From positions 1 to 64,000 of the forward strand of contig CAJAFV010000086.1 in assembly GCA_903939115.1 (NCBI GenBank): a DNA stretch of 64,000 nucleotides. The letters run 5' to 3'. The position numbers and the translations under genes are program-made. Below are positions 19,773 through 30,724 of this stretch, piece after piece. The stretch comes from an uncultured Geobacteraceae bacterium. GTDB lineage: Bacteria > Desulfobacterota > Desulfuromonadia > Geobacterales > Pseudopelobacteraceae. A model generated the notes under the pieces. It did not search any database. It saw nothing but the letters and a program-made list of their open reading frames with translations, and had not been told where the DNA came from. Numbering within the stretch: position 1 is the stretch's first letter; every line of letters begins with the position of its first letter.

Positions 19773-22091
19773 ATGCCGCACGCGAATATCGAAATACCTG
19801 CTAAATTGCCGCTTTTCTCCCAGAAGGATACGGTTGTTTTTCCGTACATGCTTCTTCCTTTGTATGTCGGAGAAAAAGATATCGCTCCCTTCCGCGAAGC
19901 GGATGCCACCCCTGAAAAATATGTCGCTCTCGCCTTTGAGCGTCCGGAAGACCCGAAAAGCGAATACCCGGGCGGCAGGAGCGAAATAGGGACGCTCTGC
20001 AAGGTCAATCAGATTAAAAAGCTGGATGACGGCCGTTATAAAATTTCGCTGGAAGGGATCACCAGGCTGCGGATTCTGGAGACCGAGCCTGCAGGCTTGG
20101 TGACGCTGGCTCATTGTGAAATTGTCCGGGAGTTTGTTGAAAAAAACCTTGTCTCTGACGCGCTGGTTCAAAGCCTTAATGCTCTGCTGAAAATTGCGCT
20201 TTCGCATGGGAAGCCGCTCCCTGAAGATGTTTTGAAGATGATTGACTATATTGACAACCCTGCCCGCCTCTCAGATCTCGTGGCGCTGTATGTGAATCTC
20301 CCGATAGTGGATCTGCAGGAGCTGCTGGAGACGACCGATCCGCTGGATCGCCTGAAAAAAGTGTATGTTCATCTGACGAACGAAGTGCAGCGGATTCAGA
20401 TCAAGAACGAGGTGGCGGGCGAAGTCACCAAGCGGGTGGGAAAAAACCAGAAAGAATATATTCTGCGCGAGCAGATGAAGCACATTCAGGAAGAGTTGGG
20501 TGATGAAGACCCGCGCTCGACAGATATGAACGATTTGCGCCGGAAAATCGAAGAGGCGGGCCTTCCGGAAGATGTCAAAAAGATTGCCGATAAAGAGCTG
20601 AAGCGCCTGGAGCGTATCAACCAGGCTTCACCGGAATATAACGTGGCGCGGACGTATCTTGATTATCTGGTCGGAATGCCGTGGAATACCAGTACGACCG
20701 ACAGCCTTGATATGGTACGGGCCGAGGAGATTCTTAACGAAGACCATTACAACCTGAAAAAAGTCAAAGAGCGGATTCTGGAATTTTTGGCCGTTCGCTC
20801 ATTAAAAGAGAACATGAAGGGGCCGGTTCTCTGTTTTGTCGGCCCGCCGGGAGTCGGCAAAACGTCACTGGGCAAGTCGATAGCCCGTGCGATGGGGCGT
20901 AAATTTGTCCGCATTTCACTGGGAGGCGTCAGGGATGAAGCAGAAATCCGTGGCCATCGCCGTACCTATATCGGTGCTCTCCCGGGACGCATTATCAAAG
21001 AACTTTACCGCTGTGGCGTCAACAACCCGATCTTCATGCTGGATGAGATTGACAAGCTGGGCAACGACTTCCGCGGCGATCCTGCCAGTGCCCTCCTGGA
21101 GGTACTCGACCCGGAGCAGAATTTCACCTTCAACGACCATTACCTCGACGTTGCTTTTGACCTGTCAAAAGTAATGTTTATCACCACCGCCAACCAGCTT
21201 GATACAATACCCGGGCCGCTTAAGGATCGTATGGAAGTCATCCGCCTGGCCGGCTACAGCAGTCAGGAAAAACTTCAGATTGCCAAAGATTTTATTGTCC
21301 GGCGTGAGCTGGACGAGAACGGCCTCGCCGACCGGGGACTTGAGTTCTCCGACGAAGCGCTGGAGAAAGTCATCAGTGACTACACCCGCGAGGCCGGCGT
21401 GCGCGGTCTGCAGCGCACGGTAGCCTCCATCTGCCGCAAAGTGGCCAAGGAGATCACCCAGCAGAAAGCCGCACGGAGCTGTATTACCCCTGAAGCGGTT
21501 GCAGAGTTGCTCGGGGCAAAAAAATTCCATAACGAAGTGGCGGCCGAGCATGACCGTGTCGGTGTGGTGACCGGACTCGCCTGGACTGAGTCTGGCGGAG
21601 ATATCCTCTTCATCGAGGTCACCTCAATGCCGGGCAAAGCGGAGCTGATCCTGACCGGCTCCCTGGGCGACGTCATGAAGGAGTCCGCCCGAGCGGCGCT
21701 CTCCTACATTGAGGCGCATGCCGAAGAATTCGGCATCAAACCGGAGGTGTTTGAAAACCGCACCATTCACATTCATGTCCCGTCCGGCGCCATACCCAAA
21801 GACGGCCCCTCAGCAGGAGTTACCATGGTCACAGCGCTGGTTTCGCTCCTGACCGGAAAACCGGCGCGGCGTAATGTTGCCATGACCGGGGAGATTACCT
21901 TGACCGGTCGGGTACTTGCTATTGGCGGCTTGAAGGAAAAGGTGCTGGCGGCTCATCGCGCCGGAGTCAGCACGGTCGTAGCGCCGGAGCGCAATCGTGA
22001 CGATCTGGAAGATATTCCTGAAAACGTCCGCAATGACCTTCAGTTCATCTTTATCAGTGAAGCAGCCGAGGCGCTGGCAGTGGCACTGTAG
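19773..22091 (+). CDS. lon: ATP-dependent protease La
   Basis: [26 protein letters not shown] catalytic Ser. Confidence 0.98.
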   Translation: MPHANIEIPAKLPLFSQKDTVVFPYMLLPLYVGEKDIAPFREADATPEKYVALAFERPEDPKSEYPGGRSEIGTLCKVNQIKKLDDGRYKISLEGITRLRILETEPAGLVTLAHCEIVREFVEKNLVSDALVQSLNALLKIALSHGKPLPEDVLKMIDYIDNPARLSDLVALYVNLPIVDLQELLETTDPLDRLKKVYVHLTNEVQRIQIKNEVAGEVTKRVGKNQKEYILREQMKHIQEELGDEDPRSTDMNDLRRKIEEAGLPEDVKKIADKELKRLERINQASPEYNVARTYLDYLVGMPWNTSTTDSLDMVRAEEILNEDHYNLKKVKERILEFLAVRSLKENMKGPVLCFVGPPGVGKTSLGKSIARAMGRKFVRISLGGVRDEAEIRGHRRTYIGALPGRIIKELYRCGVNNPIFMLDEIDKLGNDFRGDPASALLEVLDPEQNFTFNDHYLDVAFDLSKVMFITTANQLDTIPGPLKDRMEVIRLAGYSSQEKLQIAKDFIVRRELDENGLADRGLEFSDEALEKVISDYTREAGVRGLQRTVASICRKVAKEITQQKAARSCITPEAVAELLGAKKFHNEVAAEHDRVGVVTGLAWTESGGDILFIEVTSMPGKAELILTGSLGDVMKESARAALSYIEAHAEEFGIKPEVFENRTIHIHVPSGAIPKDGPSAGVTMVTALVSLLTGKPARRNVAMTGEITLTGRVLAIGGLKEKVLAAHRAGVSTVVAPERNRDDLEDIPENVRNDLQFIFISEAAEALAVAL

Positions 22092-22097
22092 CCCGGT

Positions 22098-22871
22098 ATG
22101 AATGTTGCCACCATCGATAAAATTCTGCTTATTTTTTTCCACGAGCTGCAGAATTACTTCACCCTGGCGGGGCGCGCGTTTGTGCGGATTTTCCGTCGTC
22201 CTTTCTATTATCGCGAATGTACCATCCAGTTTGACAAATTGGGATTTTCCTCGCTGTTCATCTGTACACTGACCGGGCTTTTCTCCGGCATGGTCATGGC
22301 GCTGCAGTCACTGATCCAACTCAAGCCGTTTGCGGCAACCAGCTATGTCGGCGGTATGGTGGCGGTAACGATGATCAAGGAACTGGGGCCGGTGCTGGCT
22401 GCACTGATGGTCGCTGGACGGGTTGGATCGGCCATTACCGCCGAACTGGGAACGATGGTGGTCACCGAACAGGTTGACGCCATGCGGGTTGAAGGTACCG
22501 ATATTATTAAACGCCTTGTTGTGCCGCGGCTTATTGCCATGCTTATTGCCCTGCCGCTCCTGACAATTGTGACCGATCTGATCTCTGTATGTGGCGGCTA
22601 TATTATGGCGTCCGGCTACAGTATCAATCCGGTCTTGTACATCAGCGGGCTGCCCCAGTTCATGCAGTTTCAGGATCTGATCGAGGGGGTGGCAAAGCCG
22701 GCGCTGTTCGGGGCGATTATTGCCATAACCGCCTGTTATGTCGGGCTCAATACGAAGGGTGGGGCAGCCGGCGTCGGAGCTGCCGCCAAGCATGCGGTCG
22801 TACTCTCTTCAGTACTGATTCTGGTGTGTGATTTTTTCATGGCGAAGATTTTTGTCGTGTTCAGAGGATAA
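22098..22871 (+). CDS. MlaE-family ABC permease
   Basis: FFSGMVMALQS, ELGPVLAALMVAGRVGSAITAELGTM. Confidence 0.93.
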   Translation: MNVATIDKILLIFFHELQNYFTLAGRAFVRIFRRPFYYRECTIQFDKLGFSSLFICTLTGLFSGMVMALQSLIQLKPFAATSYVGGMVAVTMIKELGPVLAALMVAGRVGSAITAELGTMVVTEQVDAMRVEGTDIIKRLVVPRLIAMLIALPLLTIVTDLISVCGGYIMASGYSINPVLYISGLPQFMQFQDLIEGVAKPALFGAIIAITACYVGLNTKGGAAGVGAAAKHAVVLSSVLILVCDFFMAKIFVVFRG

Positions 22872-22872
22872 T

Positions 22873-23367
22873 ATGGCGTATTGGCTATTCAAGACGGAAC
22901 CGGGCTGTTTTTCCTTCGACGATTTGAAAAATCGCCCAGACATGACTGAGCCGTGGGATGGCGTGCGCAATTTTCAGGCGCGTAATTTTTTGCGGGACAC
23001 GGTCAAAGTGGGCGATCAGCTGCTGTTCTATCACAGCAACATTCCGGCACCCGCCGTGGTTGGGCTGGCGGAGATCGTCCGATCCGCTCTTCCCGATACA
23101 ACTGCTTTAAATCCAAACGGAGAGCACTTCGATCCCAAGGCAACCATTGTCAACCCGATCTGGTATATGGTCGATGTGCGCTACGTTCAGCCGTTGCACT
23201 CGATTGTGACGTTGGAACGAATTAAGCAGAATCCGCTGCTGGCCGATATGCCGCTGGTGAAGCGCAGTCGCCTGTCGATTCAGCCGGTGACGGAAGCTGA
23301 GTGGCAGATCATTCTGACCATGGGGGGCTTGGGGGAAGGTCTGTCGGGGGAGAAAAAAGGCCCATGA
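22873..23367 (+). CDS. EVE (PUA-like) domain protein
   Basis: MAYWLFKTEPGCFSFDDL...WDGVRNFQARNFLRD...GDQLLFYHS characteristic; internal start of the 22828 ORF. Confidence 0.92.
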   Translation: MAYWLFKTEPGCFSFDDLKNRPDMTEPWDGVRNFQARNFLRDTVKVGDQLLFYHSNIPAPAVVGLAEIVRSALPDTTALNPNGEHFDPKATIVNPIWYMVDVRYVQPLHSIVTLERIKQNPLLADMPLVKRSRLSIQPVTEAEWQIILTMGGLGEGLSGEKKGP

Positions 23368-24164
23368 CCTCCAGCGACTCCATCCGTATTGAAAAGTTAT
23401 GTTATTCGATCGGCGGCCGCAAGATCCTGCAGAATTTTGACTTTCATCTGGAGCGCGGCGTAAATCGCACTATTCTCGGGGTCAGCGGCGCGGGAAAAAC
23501 GACCATACTTAAACTGCTGCTCGGACTTCTTGAGCCGGACTCCGGAAAAGTGTTTATCGGCGACCTCTGCATCACCGGCTTACCGGAAGCGCAATTCATG
23601 CAGCAGCGCAAAAGGATCGCCATCGTTTTTCAGGGGGGGGCGCTCTTTGATTCGATGACGGTCGGCGAAAATGTCGGCTATCGCCTGTTTGAAGAGGGGC
23701 GGCTTTCGCAGGGTGAAATTACGGAAATCGTACTCGAAAAGCTTGGTTTTGTCGGCGTGGAAGCGGCCCTCAACCTCTATCCTGCCGAACTCTCGGGCGG
23801 CATGAAAAAGCGGGTTGCTATCGCCCGCGCCCTGGCGGCCGACCCGGATTACATCTTCTTTGACGAGCCGACCACCGGACTGGATCCGATCGGAGTCCAC
23901 AATATCTGTAACCTCATGCAGCGGCTCCAGGCTGAAGGGAAGACGACCCTCATGGTCACTCACGATCTCGCCACCGCCTTTAGCACCTCACAGCGATTCA
24001 CCTTTCTTCATAAGGCGCGCATACTGTTCGAGGGGAGTGAGGAGGAGATGAAGGCGAGCAGCATTCCCGAGGTATGCGAATTTCTGGAACCGACGGACAG
24101 GTCACTGTTTTATGATGTGCAAACGACTAATGACAAACAACTGGAACAGGTGGAATCGCTATGA
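23364..24164 (+). CDS. MlaF-family ABC ATP-binding protein
   Basis: GVSGAGKTTILK, LSGGMKKRVAIARALA, FDEPTTGLDPI; start at ATGACCTCC. Confidence 0.93.
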   Translation: MTSSDSIRIEKLCYSIGGRKILQNFDFHLERGVNRTILGVSGAGKTTILKLLLGLLEPDSGKVFIGDLCITGLPEAQFMQQRKRIAIVFQGGALFDSMTVGENVGYRLFEEGRLSQGEITEIVLEKLGFVGVEAALNLYPAELSGGMKKRVAIARALAADPDYIFFDEPTTGLDPIGVHNICNLMQRLQAEGKTTLMVTHDLATAFSTSQRFTFLHKARILFEGSEEEMKASSIPEVCEFLEPTDRSLFYDVQTTNDKQLEQVESL

Positions 24165-25243
24165 AACGGAGTAATCAGATCGGCTGGGCACAGGTGCGAG
24201 GGGGTGTTTTTATCTTTCTGGCTCTGCTCACTTTTGCCGGCGGGGTACTGCTGATGGGGCAGAAAACCAAAATGTTTGTCAGCAAGGGGGACCTGCGGAT
24301 TGTCATGAGTGACGTCGTAGGACTGAAAATCGGCGCACCGGTCTGGCTCGCCGGAGTCGATGTCGGGCTTGTCACCGGCATTCTCTTTGCCAATCCCAAA
24401 AACAGCAACGAAGTCAGCATTGATATTGAAGTTGATACCAACGCTCTGAAGAAAATCGGCGCTGATTCTAAAATAACAATTAAAACCCGCGGGCTCATGG
24501 GGGAAAAATACGTTGATATCCTCCCCTCAAAACAGTACTCCGAAACACCCCCTACCCAATTGCAAGGCACACCGGTTGCCAAGCTAGACGATGTCATCCA
24601 AAAGGCTGGTGATGCCTTTGACAGAGTCAACGGGATCATCAATAACATCGAAAAGGGGAAGGGGACTCTGGGGAAGCTTAACAATGACGAGACCCTTTAC
24701 AGCAACGTTGCGCGGCTTGCCGTTGAAATGAAAGAGCTGGTAGTCACGATGAACCGGGGTGAGGGGACACTTGGCAGGCTTAACCGCGATCCGGAACCGT
24801 ATAACAGGCTGGTCAGCATTCTTAACCGTGCCGACCAGACGCTGCAGGATATTCAGACATCTGACGGGACGCTCAACAAATTAATCTATGATAAGGCGCT
24901 CTACACGAAATTGACATCACTGGCAGACAAGAGTATTCAGGCTGCCGATGATGTCAGCGCTCTGCAAAAACGAATCATGTCAAAAGACGCCACACTCGGA
25001 CTGCTGCTGAATGATCGGGAATTTTATGACAAGGGAATAAAGCTCCTTACCCGGGCTGAATCGTCCGTCAAAGCGATCGAAGAGGTGACGGGAAAAGTTA
25101 ACGGCGGCGACGGAACCGCAGGCCGGTTGGTGAATGACAAGGCGCTCTATGAAAAAATGAACAAGATGGTTGACGATCTGGATGCCGTGATAAAGGATTT
25201 CAAGGAAGATCCGCGTAAATATATCAAATTTTCGGTATTTTAA
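24161..25243 (+). CDS. MlaD/MCE domain protein
   Basis: MCE domain VVGLKIGAPVWLAGVDVGLV; N-terminal TM. Confidence 0.92.
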   Translation: MKRSNQIGWAQVRGGVFIFLALLTFAGGVLLMGQKTKMFVSKGDLRIVMSDVVGLKIGAPVWLAGVDVGLVTGILFANPKNSNEVSIDIEVDTNALKKIGADSKITIKTRGLMGEKYVDILPSKQYSETPPTQLQGTPVAKLDDVIQKAGDAFDRVNGIINNIEKGKGTLGKLNNDETLYSNVARLAVEMKELVVTMNRGEGTLGRLNRDPEPYNRLVSILNRADQTLQDIQTSDGTLNKLIYDKALYTKLTSLADKSIQAADDVSALQKRIMSKDATLGLLLNDREFYDKGIKLLTRAESSVKAIEEVTGKVNGGDGTAGRLVNDKALYEKMNKMVDDLDAVIKDFKEDPRKYIKFSVF

Positions 25244-25257
25244 TGGGAGTACACAGT

Positions 25258-26742
25258 ATGAAGCATATTTTGTTGATAGTTACTCTGCTGGCCCTGTCTG
25301 TTACCGGCACACAGGCGGCAACACTGGAAGAGAAGGTAGTTGAGCACACCATGAAAAACGGAATGAAACTGCTGATGGTGGAGCGGCATACCTCGCCAAC
25401 CGTATCTGCCTGGATTCGTTTCAGAGTCGGGAGTGTCGACGAGCGCAGCGATGAGCGCGGAATCGCCCACCTGCTGGAGCATATGCTCTTTAAAGGGACG
25501 ACCACGCTCGGTACGAAGGATTTTGCCGCAGAGAAGCCGATCCTGGACAGTATCGAAGCAACGGCCAGGGAACTGACGGCGGAGAAGGCAAAAAGAGAAA
25601 AAGCGGACTCCGTAAAGATGACGGAACTTGAAAAACAGCTGACAAAGCTGGAAGCTGATGCGTCAAAATATGTCATAAAAGATGAATTCTTTGAGCTCTA
25701 TTCTAAAAACGGCGGCACCGGCTACAACGCCTTTACCGGTCGCGATGGCACGACATATCTGATCAGCCTGCCATCCAACAAGCTGGAGCTATGGGCTGCC
25801 ATCGAGTCAGATCGCCTGCAAAATGCGGTTCTGCGGGAATTTTACACCGAACGCTCGGTTGTCATGGAAGAACGCCGCAGATCATACGATGCCGATCCGG
25901 AGAGTAAATTGTGGGAAACATTCGTGGCCTCCAGTTTTCTCACTCATTCCTACGGCCAGCCGACAATCGGCTGGATGTCAGATATTGAAAATCTCACCCG
26001 GACCAAGGCGGAGCAGTTTTTCCATAATTATTATGCGCCCAACAATGCGATCGTTGCCATTGTCGGTGATATCAATGCAAAGGAAACGATCGCACTGGTC
26101 GAGCGCTATTTCGGCACAATCAAGCCGGGGAAAGAGGTACCTCCGGTCACCGCACTGGAACCGAAACAGTCCGGAGAACGCCGCATAGAGCTGGTTGCGG
26201 AAGCTGAACCGTCAATGATGATGGGCTTCCATAAGCCGGGTATTGCCACTCCCGATGATTATGTTTTTGATGTCATCAGCATGATTCTTGGAAGCGGCCG
26301 GACGTCGCGTTTTTACAAAAAACTGGTGATTGAGGCGCAACTCGCCACTGAAATAGGGGCGTTTGATGCTCCGGGGGATCGCTATCCGAATCTGTTTGTC
26401 GTAACAGCGAACCCGCGCGCGCCACACACCGTTAAAGAGGTTGAAGATGCCATTCAGGCCGAACTGGATCTGCTGAAAACCACCCCGGTGGCCGAACGGG
26501 ACCTGCAGCGCATCCTTAATAAGATAGAGTATGAGGAAGCACGCCGGATGGGTACCAATGGTGGTCTTGCACGCAACCTGACTGAGTACGAAGCGACAAC
26601 CGGCAGTTGGCGGTATATGACCGAAAATCGTGGCAAGATTGCCAAAGTCACGCCGGCTGACATTCAGCGGGTGGCCGCCGCCTACTTCACCCGTGAGAAC
26701 CGCACGGTTGGTTTTATTACCAAAAAAGGGGGTGACAAATGA
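25258..26742 (+). CDS. M16 family peptidase, exported
   Basis: HLLEHMLFKGT (HxxEH) active site; signal peptide. Confidence 0.95.
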   Translation: MKHILLIVTLLALSVTGTQAATLEEKVVEHTMKNGMKLLMVERHTSPTVSAWIRFRVGSVDERSDERGIAHLLEHMLFKGTTTLGTKDFAAEKPILDSIEATARELTAEKAKREKADSVKMTELEKQLTKLEADASKYVIKDEFFELYSKNGGTGYNAFTGRDGTTYLISLPSNKLELWAAIESDRLQNAVLREFYTERSVVMEERRRSYDADPESKLWETFVASSFLTHSYGQPTIGWMSDIENLTRTKAEQFFHNYYAPNNAIVAIVGDINAKETIALVERYFGTIKPGKEVPPVTALEPKQSGERRIELVAEAEPSMMMGFHKPGIATPDDYVFDVISMILGSGRTSRFYKKLVIEAQLATEIGAFDAPGDRYPNLFVVTANPRAPHTVKEVEDAIQAELDLLKTTPVAERDLQRILNKIEYEEARRMGTNGGLARNLTEYEATTGSWRYMTENRGKIAKVTPADIQRVAAAYFTRENRTVGFITKKGGDK

Positions 26743-28169
26743 GTCGGTTTATACTGCTACTCTGCTTTCTGGCTATCGCCGTCGCACCTGTGTATGCAAC
26801 GGAGCAACAGCCGGCAAATCCTCGAACCATGAAATTTCCCGCTTTGAATTTTCAGATTCCTAAAGCCGAACGCGTCGTGCTGGAGTGCGGGATGCCTGTC
26901 TACCTGCTGCGCGACACCGAACTGCCGATCATAAACATGACCGCAATGATACGGGTCGGATCGGTTTACGAACCGGCAACAAAAACAGGACTGGCCGGAA
27001 TGGCCGGCAGTGTCATGCGCAGCGGCGGTGCCGGAGGCCTGACGCCGGAACAGATGGATGATGAGCTCGAATTCATGGCTTCTTCGGTCGAAAGCGGCAT
27101 CGGCAGCGATATGGGGACTCTCTCGCTGACGGCGCTTAAAAAGAACTTTAACCGTACGCTGCAGATTTTTAATGACGTGCTTCTGCACCCCGACTTCAGT
27201 GCGAAACGGCTTGAAATTACCCGGCAGCAGAGCATTGAAGGCTTGCGGCGTCAAAATGACGATCCCAAAGAGATAGCCGGGCGGGAGATAAACCGGACCA
27301 TTTATGCAGGGCACCCTCTGGGAAACATTGCGACCTTTGAGTCGATTAATTCTGTAACCCGCCAGGATCTGGTTGATTTCCACCGCCGTTACTACCGGCT
27401 TGACAACATGATCCTTGCAGTTTCCGGCGATTTTGATCGAACCGCATTGCTTAAAGAGTTGAATCTGGTTTTTAAGCCGGAAAGATACCCGGCCGCTCTC
27501 GTTCTGCCAAACATACCTCAACCGAAAGAACTGCTGCAGGGTGCGGTACTCTATGGCAAAAAGGATGTCAATCAAACGGTCATTCGTATGGGGCACCTCG
27601 GACTAACCAAGGACTCCCCTGATATCTATGCGGTTCGCCTGCTGGACTACATTCTTGGCGGGAGTTTCACCTCACGGTTGACGATGGAGATCCGTACCAA
27701 TCAGGGGCTGGCCTACAGCGTCGGGAGTCACTTTGACATCGGCCGCCGTTTTACCGGAAGCTTTATTGCTGAAACTGAGACCAAGGCCGAATCGACCGGA
27801 AAAGCGATCAATCTGATGAAAAGTATTATCTCCGGCCTGACAACAGAACCGGTCAGAGACGATGAGCTTACTGCCGCCCGGGAATACATGATAAACTCAT
27901 TCATGTTCGGCTTCACCAGTCCGGTTTCAATTGTAACCCAACGCGCCCGGCTTGAGTATTACGGCTACCCTGACGGTTACCTTGAGCAGTATCGCGATAA
28001 TATTGCCAAAGTAACCAAAGCTGATATATTGACCGTTGCTCAAAAATATCTGCATCCTGATGCGTTTAAAATTGTTGTTGTCGGCGATGCGGCAAAGTTC
28101 GATCTGCCGCTCGAATCGCTCGGCAAGGTGCAGGAACTTGACCTGAAGCTGAATATTCCCAAACCATGA
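26739..28169 (+). CDS. M16 family peptidase-like protein lacking HxxEH
   Basis: M16 fold-like sequence without zinc motif; partner of preceding gene, 4-bp overlap. Confidence 0.9.
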   Translation: MSRFILLLCFLAIAVAPVYATEQQPANPRTMKFPALNFQIPKAERVVLECGMPVYLLRDTELPIINMTAMIRVGSVYEPATKTGLAGMAGSVMRSGGAGGLTPEQMDDELEFMASSVESGIGSDMGTLSLTALKKNFNRTLQIFNDVLLHPDFSAKRLEITRQQSIEGLRRQNDDPKEIAGREINRTIYAGHPLGNIATFESINSVTRQDLVDFHRRYYRLDNMILAVSGDFDRTALLKELNLVFKPERYPAALVLPNIPQPKELLQGAVLYGKKDVNQTVIRMGHLGLTKDSPDIYAVRLLDYILGGSFTSRLTMEIRTNQGLAYSVGSHFDIGRRFTGSFIAETETKAESTGKAINLMKSIISGLTTEPVRDDELTAAREYMINSFMFGFTSPVSIVTQRARLEYYGYPDGYLEQYRDNIAKVTKADILTVAQKYLHPDAFKIVVVGDAAKFDLPLESLGKVQELDLKLNIPKP

Positions 28170-28195
28170 AACGCAGATATGTGAGGTAAAAAGAG

Positions 28196-28600
28196 ATGAC
28201 TACTTTTGCATGGGATAGCAGTATCGCCCTCGGTATTCCGACTATCGATGAGCAGCACAAGGCGCTTTTCGGCTGGCTTGACACACTTAATGAGGAAATT
28301 AAGAACGGCGGCGGGGCTGAAGCGGTTGGAGAGGTTATCAGGAATTTGATTGCCTACGTGACGGAACATTTCTGCGAAGAAGAGCGACTGATGCTCTCCT
28401 GCAATTACCCCGCATTTGTCGCTCACCGTATGGAGCATGACCAGTTTGTCTCACGTTTACAGGAAATACAGGTCAACTTTATCGCCGGTCATGACATGGG
28501 CGAGAACGTTGCGGCTTTAATGGCGGAGTGGCTGGTCTGTCATATAAAAGGGACTGACCAGGGCTACAGCAGGTTTATTCACCAGCAGGAGAAGCTGTAA
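28196..28600 (+). CDS. Bacteriohemerythrin
   Basis: IDEQHKALF, HFCEEERLM, HRMEHDQF, HIKGTDQ iron-binding pattern. Confidence 0.93.
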   Translation: MTTFAWDSSIALGIPTIDEQHKALFGWLDTLNEEIKNGGGAEAVGEVIRNLIAYVTEHFCEEERLMLSCNYPAFVAHRMEHDQFVSRLQEIQVNFIAGHDMGENVAALMAEWLVCHIKGTDQGYSRFIHQQEKL

Positions 28601-28610
28601 CCCCTCTAAA

Positions 28611-28632
28611 TCTCCCCTTAGATAAGGGGAGA
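28611..28632. terminator. Palindrome between convergent genes
   Basis: TCTCCCCTTA / TAAGGGGAGA perfect arms; adjacent CCCCCC...GGGGGG. Confidence 0.5.
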
Positions 28633-28663
28633 CTTCAAGGCTTCCCCCCGGGACTGAGGGGGG

Positions 28664-30241
28664 TCAGGTTTTCAGCCGTTCCGCGATACTATCCGCGACT
28701 TTTATGCCATCCACGGCGGAACTCATAATGCCGCCGGCATAACCGGCGCCTTCACCGACCGGGTAGAGGCCTTTAACGCCGACGGACTCGAAACAGCTGT
28801 CACGCAGGACCCGCACCGGTGAAGAGGTGCGGGATTCAATGCCGATCAAGGTGGCTTCGGCAGTCACAAACCCCCGCAACTTACGGCCGAAATCAGTAAT
28901 CCCTTCCCGCAACGTATCGATGATAAACGGCGGCAGTACCGTGTCCAGTTCTGTTTCACAGATGCCGGGGCGATAACTTGTTCTGGCGGCACCTTTTCCG
29001 GGCAGTCCTAAAAAACCGAGCAGGTTTTGTGCCGGCGCCCGGTAACCACCGCCTCCCAATTCAAACGCCCGCTGCTCCCACTTTCGTTGCAGGCGAACTC
29101 CTGCCAGCGATCCCGGCCCGTCAAAATCATCTTCCCGAACATTGACCACCAGAGCGCTGTTGGCATAGGGCGAGTTGCGCAGCTGGCCGCTCATGCCGTT
29201 GGTGACGACCCCTCCCGCTTCTGACGCTCCCCCGACAACGACACCGCCTGGGCACATGCAGAAGGAATAGGCGCTGCGCCCGCTGGAACTGCTGTTCCAG
29301 GCAACAGCATAATCGGCAGCAGGAAGGTTTGGCTGTTTTTGGCTGCCATACTGAATGGTGTTGATCAGCTCCTGCGGGTGCTCAACCCTGAGGCCCATTG
29401 CGAACGGTTTCCGCTGAAGCGGTACGTTCAGCCGCTCCAGCATTTCAAACGTATCACGGGCGCTATGGCCACTGGCTAGAATCAGGTGGTCACACCGGAT
29501 TTCTTCAGAATCGTTCAGGATAACGGCGGAGAGCCTTCCGTTTGCGATACTCAGGTCGGTCATCCGGCAGCCAAAACGGAAGATAAAACCTTTGTCCTGC
29601 AGTTCCCGTCTGATAGCGCTTATTACGGTTCTCAGCCGGTCGGTGCCGATGTGCGGTTTGGCGAGATACCGTATCTCAGGCTGGGCCCCGAAAGTCGCTA
29701 ATTTATCCAGTACCCAGGGAACTAACCGGTCTTTTGAGCGGCAGGTCAGCTTGCCGTCAGAAAACGTTCCCGCTCCCCCCTCCCCGAACTGGACATTGGA
29801 TTCAGGATCAAGGATACCATCCTTCCAAAAACGCTGTACGGAGAGTGCCCGTTGTTCTACCGGTTCCCCCCGTTCCACGATTGTTGCCGCTAATCCGTAC
29901 TCGGCGAGACGCAAGGCGGCAAATAGCCCGGCCGGGCCGCTTCCGACAATAACGATACGTTGTGACGACTGCAGTTGCTGAGGGGTCTGGTGTACTATTT
30001 CGTCGAACCACTCCAGCGCAGGGTCCGTACCAAGACGTGACTGTACCAGATTGTCAGCGGAAAAAGAGAGCGTGTAGACTATCTTGATCTGTGGCTTTTT
30101 ACGGGCATCGATACCTTTGCGGATTATGCGGACATTCTGAAGAGATGAAAGAGTGACAGATAGTTTTGCCGCCAGTAGCGCAGGCAGGGTTTCTTCAGCA
30201 TCGTTCGGGGTAAGCAATAGGTTCCGATAAATAAAAGGCAT
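28664..30241 (-). CDS. NAD(P)/FAD-dependent oxidoreductase
   Basis: IVGSGPAGLFAALRLAEYG Rossmann motif; SNVQFGEGGAGTFSDGKLTCR; CMCPGG. Confidence 0.93.
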   Translation of the reverse strand: MPFIYRNLLLTPNDAEETLPALLAAKLSVTLSSLQNVRIIRKGIDARKKPQIKIVYTLSFSADNLVQSRLGTDPALEWFDEIVHQTPQQLQSSQRIVIVGSGPAGLFAALRLAEYGLAATIVERGEPVEQRALSVQRFWKDGILDPESNVQFGEGGAGTFSDGKLTCRSKDRLVPWVLDKLATFGAQPEIRYLAKPHIGTDRLRTVISAIRRELQDKGFIFRFGCRMTDLSIANGRLSAVILNDSEEIRCDHLILASGHSARDTFEMLERLNVPLQRKPFAMGLRVEHPQELINTIQYGSQKQPNLPAADYAVAWNSSSSGRSAYSFCMCPGGVVVGGASEAGGVVTNGMSGQLRNSPYANSALVVNVREDDFDGPGSLAGVRLQRKWEQRAFELGGGGYRAPAQNLLGFLGLPGKGAARTSYRPGICETELDTVLPPFIIDTLREGITDFGRKLRGFVTAEATLIGIESRTSSPVRVLRDSCFESVGVKGLYPVGEGAGYAGGIMSSAVDGIKVADSIAERLKT

Positions 30242-30245
30242 GGTG

Positions 30246-30644
30246 TCAGTTCTGCAGATATTTTCTGCGCTCCAGCAGCTGTTCTACAATAATGACAACA
30301 TCCACTGGGCTGGTTGACTTCGGGATATGTATTTTCGCGCCCATTTCCGGGACATCATGCTCATGGGGTGCTTCCTTGATCATTGAAGTCAGCAGAATAA
30401 TTACCGGGGGGTGGTCACCGGCCAACCGGCCGATTTCCATGCAGGTGCTGACCCCTCCCATGCGTGGCATAACAAGATCAGAAATCACGACGTCCGGTAA
30501 CGTCTCAAGATAGGTCTTTATCCCCTCAATGCCGTCATTCGCATTAAACACGGTGAATCCGTTGTCTTTGAAATTGTCCGTCAAAACTTTCAAAAAAAAA
30601 GGATCGTCATCGATGAGTAGAATTTTTCTGGGAGAACAGGTCAT
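30246..30644 (-). CDS. Single-domain response regulator
   Basis: LLIDDDPFFL, VVISDLVMPRMGG. Confidence 0.9.
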   Translation of the reverse strand: MTCSPRKILLIDDDPFFLKVLTDNFKDNGFTVFNANDGIEGIKTYLETLPDVVISDLVMPRMGGVSTCMEIGRLAGDHPPVIILLTSMIKEAPHEHDVPEMGAKIHIPKSTSPVDVVIIVEQLLERRKYLQN

Positions 30645-30724
30645 CGCGGCACACTACCTGGAATGAGTGTCAAAAGATGAGGCATAGTACACTACCTCTC
30701 CAGGAAAAAGAAAGTATGAAAGTT

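Noticed and set aside
26757-27596. 279-aa minus-strand ORF
   Set aside because: Antisense to a clear M16 peptidase gene; long only because of codon bias.
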